DNA of 64,000 nt, from the NCBI RefSeq assembly GCF_905171765.1, contig NC_053392.1, positions 410,260,366-410,324,365 on the forward strand. Direction: 5' to 3'. Position 1 is the stretch's first letter; every line of letters starts with the position of its first letter. Below the pieces are notes generated by a model that had not been told where the DNA came from, did no database searches, and saw only the letters and a list, made by a program, of their open reading frames with translations. Shown here piece after piece: positions 56,376 to 64,000 of the stretch. This stretch comes from Bufo bufo. Taxonomy: Eukaryota; Chordata; Amphibia; Anura; Bufonidae. Both the position numbers and the translations under genes were made by a program.

Positions 56376-57035
56376 CTGGAAAAGAACTGTTGTTCCTGTC
56401 GTCTCTCTCTAACCCGTCGGTCAAGTCGGACAACAAGGGTCATCATCTCCTCTAAGGTCTCTGAAAGTTGATAACTGACCAGAAGATCCTTTAATTTATC
56501 AGACAGACCTGACCTGAACTGACTCTTCAGGGCTGGTTCGTTCCATCCTGAGGGGACACACCACCTTCTGAATTGGGTGCAATAATCCTCCGCTGGTAAA
56601 TTGCCCTGAACCAGTGCCTTTAGAGCCGTCTCGGCTACTAGAGCCCTGTCTGGTTCATCATAGAGGGTACCTAGGGCCTGAAAGAACCCCTCCACAGAAT
56701 ATAAACAACTGGCGCCAGCAGGTAAAGAGAACGCCCAGTCCTGGGGATCACCCTGTAATCGGGAAATGATAATGCCCACGCGTTGACTCTCGGGGCCAGA
56801 GGACACGGGGCGCAAACGGAAGTAAAGTTTACAACTCTCCTTTAAAAGAGAGAAACTTCTTCCGGTCTCCAGAAAATGTTTCTGGGAGCTTAATCTGGGG
56901 CTCAAAATGCGGACTGGAGGCCTGAGGAGTGGAAGAGCCTTGCCCTAACTCAAAAGAGCTGAGTTTTTCCCCTAACTCCTGCACCATCTGCGTCAGATTA
57001 GAGACATAGTCAGTCAGGGTCACCAGAGGATTCAT
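56300..57035 (-). pseudogene. Gypsy-2 gag, frameshifted
   Basis: The start MNPLVTLTDYVSNL is at 57035 and a first frame runs to 56829 (LPETFSGDRKKF). A frame change near 56850 leads into the frame 56905-56300 with FKESCKLYFRLRP and the capsid-like part (LQGDPQDWAFSL, EDYCTQFRRW, LSDKLKDLLV). Similar to gag of sushi-type Gypsy elements, the family that gave PEG10. Overlaps the pol frame by about 75 bp. Confidence 0.8.
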
Positions 57036-57063
57036 AATACAGTGGTTATTGGGCCTGTTAATC

Positions 57064-57756
57064 TGTAACGGTCGCGTACACACACACACAGGGGGAAGGG
57101 AAGTGACCACTGCGCTCCACCCTTACCCCTGGCCCTGCCTACTTGCCTCGCGAGTCCTAATGACAGCAGACAACTGGACGGCAATCCCTAACTTGGAGTA
57201 AGTGCAGGGATGACAGACAGACAAACAACAGGATGTGAACGGACCGAGTAAATACCAGGAAAGCTGCAAAGTACAAATGGAGCAAGCAGAGAATTGTCAG
57301 GAGAAGCCGGGGTCATAAATACCAGGAGAGCAGAGAAGTACAAGAGGAGTCCTAAGAGAGTAGTCAGGTGGGAGCCGAGGTCACAATACCAGGACGGATG
57401 CGCAGTACAGGAGGATCAGGCAAAAGGATGGTCAAGGAAAAGGATCAAGTAAGTATTCAGCAGTCCAACAAATACCAGGAACCTAGAAATTAACAGGCAA
57501 CCTGTAGCCAGCAAGCTGCCTGTATTTATAGTGGGGAGTGAGGGTCATGTGACGTGGCCAGCGTCACATGACCGACAGACCAACCAGTCGAGCACCGAGT
57601 GATCAGCTCGGCGCTCAAGGCAGACTTAGGAGCAGGGAGCCTCCCAGCAGTAAAGCCGACCTGGGAATGAGGTCAAACACAGATCCTCATTCCCAAAGCT
57701 AAGCAACAGTTCTGCGGGCAATGGGGGACCGAGTGCACCTTCGGAACCCCGTGACA
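57064..57756 (-). repeat. Gypsy-2 5' LTR
   Basis: 693 bp, nearly identical to 52241-52931; carries two extra bases in the CA run after gcgtacac. Confidence 0.92.
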
Positions 57757-57761
57757 AGTTT

Positions 57762-58375
57762 ATGCTGAGTCCAGCATGTCTACCATATTGATCAAATACT
57801 TGGAAGATCCTATTGAGTGATCCATGTGAACCCACAAATAACATAATATCATCCGCATATAAAGCTATTTTTTCCTCATGAGTACCATACCTAAACCCCA
57901 CAATTTCTGTGGTATCACTAATCATATCCGCAAGTGGCTCAATAGCTATAGCAAAAAGCAGAGGGGAGAGGGGGCATCTGTGTCTAACCCCTCTGCCAAT
58001 TTGTATGTTACCCGAATATTCTCCATTTACTATCACCCTTGCGGAAATTTCAGTATACAGTAACTTTACCCATGAGAGAATACAGTCGCCAAATCCCATT
58101 TTCTTCATTGTATTGATCAAAAAGGGCCATTCTATCGTGTCAAAGGCCTTTGAGACGTCTATAGTTACTATCATCCGTTCTCCGCAATTTGTAGGTTCAA
58201 GCTGGGTACTCAAAAAATATCTCATAAAGTTTTCAGTAGTAGTTTTCCCTGACATGAACCCCGATTGATCCTCATGAACAAGCATCGGGACCACACTCCT
58301 AAGTCTAGTTGCCAAAATCTTAGCTAATATTTTATTATCAGTGTTGATTAATGAAATAGGACGGTATGAGTCCAT
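57762..58375 (-). pseudogene. L1 ORF2, reverse transcriptase part
   Basis: Minus strand from the piggyBac-B junction: SYRPISLINTDNKILAKIL, DQSGFMSGKTT, VTIDVSKAFDTIEW (first catalytic Asp), RGVRHRCPLSPLLF, catalytic YADDIMLF at about 57836-57859, and HAGLSINL at the Gypsy-2 junction. Continues in frame at 52240. No stop is seen in the 486 codons of the two parts. The N-terminal endonuclease is absent from the window. Confidence 0.85.
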
Positions 58376-58825
58376 TAACCCCTTAAGGACTCAGCCCTAT
58401 TTCACCTTAAGGACTTGGCCATTTTTTGCAAATCTGACCAATGTCACTTTAAGTGCTCATAACTTTAAAACGCTTTGACTTACCCAGGCCGTTCTGAGAT
58501 TGTTTTTTCGTCACATATTGTACTTCATGACACTGCTAAAATTGGGTCAAAAAAGTTAATTTTTTTGCATAACAAAATACAATTTTTACCGTAAATTTTG
58601 AAAAATTAGCAAATTTCAAAGTTTCAGTTTCTCTACCTCTGTAATACATAGTAATACCCCCAAAAATTGTGATGACTTTACATTCCCCATATGTCTACTT
58701 CATGTTTGTAGCATTTTGGGAATGATATTTTATTTTTTGGGGATGTTACAAGGCTTAGAAGTTTAGAAGCAAAATTTGAAATTTTCTGAAATCTTCAAAA
58801 TCCCACTTTTTATGGATCAGTTCAG

Positions 58826-59602
58826 TGTATATGTGTGGGCGGGTGGCTCACACCTAATAGCTATGATGGGTGCTGCTAACTCTAAATTGGGTGCCCGGTC
58901 CCAATAGGTAATAGAAGCTTGAAAGTAAAAAGGGAGAGTGAGCACTCACAACGTCTGTATCATATGGAATTGATTTTACTAAGACCTAGTTGGTCAAATA
59001 AGGTTGAACACTAATACATTAAACACTGATGCATTCACATTAAAATACAATTGACTTAAAATATATAAAATTGTTGTGATATGGTACCAAATAAAATTTC
59101 CACTATTTGTGGTCGGGGTAGAAAGTTTGTGGCCGCACTCCGTAATACTTGTAGCAAAAAATGTCAGTAACTGTGAATAGAGTGGGTAGAAGCGTCCTAA
59201 AAGTTCCTCATATAGTACACTTCTAAACGGACTCCTTGTGAAATAATTCCTTTAGGAGAATTCACTCCTATTAGGACAGTGAAGGCAATGTTCCAGACTT
59301 GTAATCACCAGTTCCTACCTGGTTCCTTGATGGTATGTCCCACTGTGTGGCGTCTCCTCGAGGCGACCGGTGCCAGCCGTCCGAGTATCTTCCGCCCCAA
59401 GTATCAGGCGGGTGACGTCACAGTATCGCGGGATCCTGGTCAGCGGTCTACGCTGAAGGCTGTGTCTGTATTAGCTTTGCCAGGAATTCATTCATGCATG
59501 GCCATGCAATCCATAAGGGGGTCCGGTATATTCGGTGGGCGCTTTTTCTCCTCTGCTTACCAGACGCGTTTCGGGGCGTCTACACCCCTTCCTCAGTGGT
59601 CC
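58826..59602 (-). mobile_element. Hammerhead-bearing insert, Penelope-like candidate
   Basis: The piggyBac sequence '...gatcagttcag' and 'gtttgaagtc...' is separated by this 777-bp stretch; gttcag occurs on both sides (58820-58825, 59603-59608). No coding region. At one end it carries the hammerhead-like motif 59559-59600, and it has a gtgacgtcac-type motif at 59413. Same general plan as the repeat at 1-840. Confidence 0.55.
59559..59600 (-). ncRNA. Hammerhead-ribozyme-like motif, copy 2
   Basis: On the minus strand, 42 nt. Stem I is ACCA (59600-59597) with TGGT (59562-59559, across the C17 position). The core CTGAGGA is 59596-59590, followed by an extra A (59589). Stem II is GGGGTG with CGCCCC (59588-59583, 59578-59573) and loop TAGA. 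GAA follows, then stem III AC/GT with loop GC, and cleavage-site C at 59563. Stems I and II differ from copy 1 in sequence but keep pairing, while the core is unchanged. Confidence 0.62.
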
Positions 59603-59639
59603 GTTCAGGTTTGAAGTCATATTGTGAGGCTTAGATAAT

Positions 59640-61240
59640 AGAAACCTCCCAAAAATGACCCCATTCTAGAAACTACACCCCTCAAGGTATTCAAAACTGT
59701 TTTTTCAAACTTTATTAACCCTTTAGGTCTTCCACAAGAGTTAATGGCAGATGGAGAAACAATTTTGAAATTTCTATTTTTTGGAAAAGTTTCCAATATA
59801 ATCAATTTTTTCCAGGAGTAAAACAAGGGTTAACTGCCAAACAAAACTCAAAATGGGTTGCCCCGATTCTGTAGTTTGCAGAAACACCCCATATGTGGTC
59901 GTAAACTACTGTTTGGCCGAACGGGAGCACATAGAAGGAGGGGAACACCATATGGGTTTTGGAAGGCAGATTTTGCAGGACTGGTTTTGTTTATACCATG
60001 TCCCATTTGAAGCCCCCTGTTGCACCCCTAGAATAGAAATTTCAAAAAAGTGACTCCGTCTAAGAAAGTACACCCCTCAAGGTATTCAAAACTGAGTTTA
60101 CAAACTTTGTTAACCCTTTAGGTGTTCCACAAGAGTTGATGGCAGATGGAGAAACAATTTTGAAATTTCAATTTTTTGGAAAATTTTCCAATATAATCAA
60201 TTTTTTACAGGAGTAAAACAAGGGTTAACTGCCAAACAAAACTCAAAATGGGTTGCCCCGATTCTGTAGTTTGCAGAAACACCCCATATGTGGTCGTAAA
60301 CTACTGTTTGGCCAAACGGGAGCACATAGAAGGAGGTGAACACCATATGGGTTTTGGAAGGCAGATTTTGCAGGACTGGTTTTGTTTATACCATGTCCCA
60401 TTTGAAGCCCCCTGTTGCACCCCTAGAATAGAAATTTCAAAAAAGTGACTCCATGTAAGAAAGCACACCCCTCAAGGTATTCAAAACTGGGTTTACAAAC
60501 TTTGTTAACCCTTTAGGTGTTCCACAAGAGTTGATGGCAGATGGAGAAACAATTTGAAATTTCTATTTTTTGGAAAATTTTCCAATATAATCAATTTTTT
60601 CCAGGAGTAAAACAATGGTTAACTGCCAAACAAAACTCAAAATGGATTGCCCCGATTCTGTAGTTTGCATAAACACCCCATATGTGGTCGTAAACTACTG
60701 TTTGGCCGAACGGGAGCACATAGAAGGAGGGGAACACCATATGGGTTTTGGAAGGCAGATTTTGCAGGACTGGTTTTGTTTATACCATGTCCCATTTGAA
60801 GCCCCCTGTTGCACCCCTAGAATAGAAATTTCAAAAAAGTGACTTCATCTAAGAAAGTACACCCCTCAAGGTATTCAAAACTGGGTTTACAAACTTTGTT
60901 AACCCTTTAGGTGTTCCACAAGAGTTGATGGCAGATGGAGAAACAATTTTGAAATTTCTATTTTTTGGAAAATTTTCCAATATAATCAATTTTTTCCAGG
61001 AGTAAAACAAGGGTTAACTGCCAAACAAAACTCAAAATGGGTTGCCCCGATTCTGTAGTTTGCAGAAACACCCCATATGTGGTCGTAAACTACTGTTTGG
61101 CCAAACGGCAGGACATAGAAGAAGGGGAACGTCATATGGTTTTTGGAAGGCAGATTTTGCTGGACTGGTTTATTTACACTATGTACCCTTTCAAGCCCCC
61201 TGATGCACCCCTAGAGTAGAAACTCCACAAAAGTGACCCC
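59640..61240. repeat. 395-bp tandem array, four units
   Basis: Units start near 59853, 60248, 60645 and 61037 (landmark ccgattctgtagtttgca), about 395 bp apart. Each contains acacccctcaaggtattc, ccctttaggtgttccaca and ggccgaacgggagcaca. Located in the 3' non-coding part of piggyBac-B; absent from piggyBac-A. The last unit is more diverged, and a partial inverted copy follows at 61380-61690. Confidence 0.9.
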
Positions 61241-61886
61241 ATCTAGGAAACTACGGGATAAGGTGGTTGTTGTTTTGGGACTATTTTAGGGGTAAATATG
61301 ATTTTTGGTTGCTCTATATTACTCTTTTTTGAGGCAATGTAACAAAAAAAATTTCTAAAATTGTTTCTACATTCGCTATTTAGTTTTGTGGAACACCTAA
61401 AGGGTTAACATAGTTTGTAAAGTAACTTTTGAATACCTTGAGGGGTGTAGTTTCTTAGATGGGGTCACTTTTTTGGAGTTTCTAGTCTAGGCTACATCAG
61501 GGGGGGCTTCTAATGGGACATGGTGTCAAAAAAAAAACTGTCCATCAAAATCTGCCTTCCAGAAACCATATGGAGTTCCCTTCGTTCTATGCCCTGCCGT
61601 GCGGCTATATAGCCATTTACGACCACATATGGGGTGTTTCTGCAAACTACAGAATCAGGGCCATAAATATTGAGTTTTGTTTGGCTGTTAACCCTTGCTT
61701 TGTTACCGGCAAAAAGGATTCAAATGGAAATTTTGCCCAAAAATGGGTGTTTTGGCACCGTTTTTATTTTATATTTTTAACACCGTTCATCCGAGGCGTT
61801 TGGGCAAAAGTTTTTTTTATAGCGACGACTTTTACGCACGCGACGATGCCCAATATGTATGGTTCTCAGACTTTGGAGACACTAAG

Positions 61887-62027
61887 CAGGCATCCTAAAA
61901 ACTGCGGCCCTCCAGATGTTGTAAAACTACAATTCCCACCATGCCCTGCTGATTGCTGTAGGTTGTCTGGGCATGCTGGGAGTTATAGTTTTACAACATC
62001 TGGGGGGCCGCAGTTTGAGGATGCCTG
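61887..62027. mobile_element. hAT-like MITE inside piggyBac-B
   Basis: Same element and position as 34744-34883 (caggcatcct ... atgcctg). Part of the common ancestor of both piggyBac copies. Confidence 0.72.
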
Positions 62028-62135
62028 CACTAAAACTAATATTTTTTGGGGAAAAAAAAAATGTTTCCGTGTCTCCAAAGTCTGAGAGCCATAGTTTTTT
62101 ATGTTCTCTAGTGGACTGTTGGGGATTATAAAAAT

Positions 62136-63389
62136 TTAGTACTCCATGGAAGTGTGATACTCCCTGAAGCAATCGATAACGCAGAGGCCCGGATGATCGG
62201 GGCAAGTGTCACATTGAGTGGTGGTGTCCTTCCGTATCCCCCTCTTGTGACACACTCTGCATCTTTTTTGGGTTCGTCCCTTCTTTCCAGTATGGGGGAC
62301 CACACCTGGAAAGTGTTGGCCAGGGACGATCCGGGCGCCTCCAGTTCCCAAGGTACTCCGGCCTGCTCTTTCCCGGTCCGAAAAGATCAGGTCCTTGAGG
62401 ACTGCCTCATAGAATTGGAGGAATGTCCCTGTGCTGCCAGAGCTTCGGGATAGTACAAAAGAGTTGTACATGGCAACCTGCACCAAGTAGACCGCAACTT
62501 TTTTGTACCATGCCCGGGTTTTGCGCATGGCATTATATGGCGTGAGGACTTGATCAGAGAGATCAACTCCTCCCATATACCGATTGTAGTCGACGATACA
62601 ATCGGGCTTGAGGACCGTTGCCGCGGTACCTCGCACAGGGACTGGGGTGGTGCTGTTACCAAGGATTGTGGACAGCATAAGGACATCCCTCTTGTCCTTA
62701 TACCTGACCAGCAACAGGTTTCCACTGGCAAGGGCACGGGTCTCACCCCTGGGGATAGGTACCTGGAGGGGGTGGGCAGGGAGGCCGCGTTGATTTTTCC
62801 GCACGGTCCCACAAGCGAACGTGGATCTGGCGGCAAGGGACCTGAACAAGGGAATGCTGGTATAAAAGTTGTCCACGTACAAGTGGTAACCCTTATCCAG
62901 CAGTGGGTACATAAGGTCCCACACGAGTTTCCCGCTAACACCCAGAGTGGGTGGACATTCTGGGGGTTGAATACGGGAATCTCGCCCCTCGTACACACGA
63001 AATTTGTAAGTGTACCCTGAGGTACTCTCACAAATTTTGTATAGCTTCACGCCATACCTCGCCCGCTTTGTGGGAATGTATTGGCGGAAACTGAGTCTCC
63101 CCTTGAACGCAACGAGAGACTCATCAACCGCGACCTCCCTTCCAGGTACGTAGGCCTGCTGAAATGTGGCCCCAAAGTGATCGATGACCGGCCGTATCTT
63201 ATACAGCCTGTCATAGGCAGGATCACCTCGGGGGGGACATGCTGCATTATCGGAATAATGCAGACATTTCCGGATGGCCTCAAACCGGGGACGTGTCATG
63301 ACCATACTGTACAGTGGGGTCTGGTATAGGACGTCCCCACTCCAGTATTGCCTGACACTGGGTTTTTGAACTAGACCCATATGCAGCAC
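62136..63389 (-). pseudogene. piggyBac transposase (copy B), N-terminus deleted
   Basis: 417 codons open on the minus strand: MGLVQKPSVRQYWSGD, first catalytic Asp in VAVDESLVAF (about residue 92), second in YVDNFYTS (about 165), third in MGGVDLSDQ (about 275), and the C-terminal cysteine-rich finger (CRVCHKRG, CDTCPDHPG). Where copy A has TGA, this copy has CGA (63230-63228). The acidic head and first catalytic-fold strands seen in copy A are deleted at about 63393, so this copy is probably inactive although its catalytic triad is whole. Confidence 0.88.
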
Positions 63390-63399
63390 GAGGGGTCTG

Positions 63400-64000
63400 A
63401 AAGATGTACCAAAGAAAGTTTAGAATAAAAGTTTTTTTTTTTCTTCTAACTTTTCCCTTCTTTCCCTGCCTAATGGTGCCTCTCCCTCACTGACCTTAAC
63501 CTACCTGGGTGGCGATGGGTGCAGGAGGGTGATGGATGGCGATTAGGGGGGACTCAGGAGCTGGTGCTGGACGATGCTGCCGGGTGCTCGTGCAGAACAG
63601 GAAGAGGAGGGGAGAGAGGAGCGCAGGAAGTTTGAATCTCGCGCCTCTCTCCCCTGCACCAATCAGCACCCTGGACAGCGGCATTCAGCACCAGAGCCAG
63701 CGCCGCCTCTCCAAATCCTCGGACTGCGATAGGTGGTGTATAATTACGCCACCGATCGCAGTCTTTTTCCGGTTCATCGGGTCACCGGAGACCCGAATGG
63801 ACCGGAAACGCAGAAAACCGCAGGTCTGAATTGACCTGCGGTTTTCTGCGATCGCAGATACGGGGGGGTCAAATGACCCCCCCCTGCATTGTTACAGGAT
63901 GCCGGCTGAATGATTTCAGCCGGCATCCCGTTCCGATTAACCCCCGCGGCGCCGGAATCGCGATTTAAAGCCATGACGTACCGGTACGTCATGGGTCCTT
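63400..64000. other. piggyBac-B end region without gene
   Basis: Homologous to 38440-38990 in piggyBac-A. Inverted motifs (gatgccggctgaatgat and cagccggcatc; acccccc/gggggg) suggest hairpins. Ends with ccatgacgtaccggtacgtc, a palindrome that also occurs near the right end of piggyBac-A. Confidence 0.5.

Larger units (their letters stand above)
52241..57756 (-). mobile_element. Ty3/Gypsy retrotransposon Gypsy-2 (chromodomain type)
   Basis: Full 5.5-kb element on the minus strand with LTRs 52241-52931 and 57064-57756 and a perfect 5-bp duplication agttt (52236-52240, 57757-57761). The LTRs differ by about nine substitutions and one CA indel by eye (roughly 1.3 percent). Order gag, protease, RT, RNase H, integrase, chromodomain. 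The polypurine tract (cccccccttttac complement) is next to 52931. Confidence 0.93.
50179..58378 (-). mobile_element. L1-type LINE, interrupted three times
   Basis: Minus strand. The 3' end is an A/T-rich tail at 50179-50215 (aataaagatttatt on the minus strand). Non-coding 3' sequence is split by a MITE (50381-51366), and ORF2 is split by Gypsy-2 (52241-57756). The 5' part is cut at the TTAA where piggyBac-B sits; the remainder would lie beyond the window. Confidence 0.82.
58379..64000 (-). mobile_element. piggyBac-B, right end beyond window
   Basis: Follows TTAA at 58375-58378, begins ccccttaaggactcagccc and carries a minus-strand transposase. Its right end is not reached (the window ends inside tacgtcatgggtcctt, about 60 bp before the expected terminus judged from piggyBac-A). 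Compared with A it has a 395-bp tandem array and a hammerhead-bearing insert, and a deletion at about 63393-63400 that removes the transposase N-terminus. Confidence 0.82.

Noticed and set aside
59853..61219. Four repeated frames of 60-75 codons
   Set aside because: They recur only because the 395-bp unit is repeated; the same stretch in other frames is equally open.

Overview
The window is a piece of nuclear genome from a vertebrate, most probably a frog or toad. Evidence is the mix of transposon families (Ty3/Gypsy elements, long hAT elements, piggyBac, Tc1, Penelope-like, L1, a gamma-type endogenous retrovirus), abundant 3-bp-TSD 'TTTCACAC' miniature elements, and phrases such as 'ccctggatcaacgac' that I associate with amphibian repeats. 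I see no host gene, rRNA, confident tRNA or CRISPR array. Almost everything that can be named is mobile or tandemly repeated DNA, and many boundaries are fixed exactly by target-site duplications (TSDs).

Layout. 0-4.6 kb: a repeat carrying a hammerhead-ribozyme-like motif, a small hAT MITE, Harbinger-like MITEs, and a 1.2-kb non-autonomous hAT element with an internal minisatellite. 4.6-11.7 kb: an endogenous retrovirus with nearly identical 505-bp LTRs but no recognisable gag, broken pol and a broken env. 12.2-15.2 kb: nested MITEs. 15.3-19.1 kb: a 447-bp tandem repeat whose first unit was hit by two Tc1/mariner elements. 19.3-21.2 kb: a roughly 200-bp complex tandem repeat, a half MITE, a Penelope-like RT fragment and a hAT end.

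21.2-64 kb is one nested stack built on a tandem repeat of about 785 bp (unit R). Unit R1 is followed by Gypsy-1 (21834-33208), which holds hAT-1 (22620-29673), which holds further MITEs. R2 and R3 follow. R3 is split by piggyBac-A (34396-49817). Inside piggyBac-A lie a Harbinger-like MITE (itself holding a TTAA MITE) and an unclassified insert X; X is split by hAT-2 (40344-49039), which holds another insert with a 444-bp-arm palindrome. R3 resumes at 49818 and is broken again by an L1 element on the minus strand. That L1 is interrupted by a MITE, by Gypsy-2 (52241-57756) and finally by piggyBac-B (58379 to beyond the window), which carries a second hammerhead-bearing insert.

Coding content is transposases, reverse transcriptases, integrases and a retroviral envelope. 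The only long protein-coding frame that looks whole is the 863-codon hAT-1 transposase. Several other genes differ from open only by a few nonsense codons. The two hammerhead-like motifs, with compensatory changes in two stems, are the most interesting functional signal.
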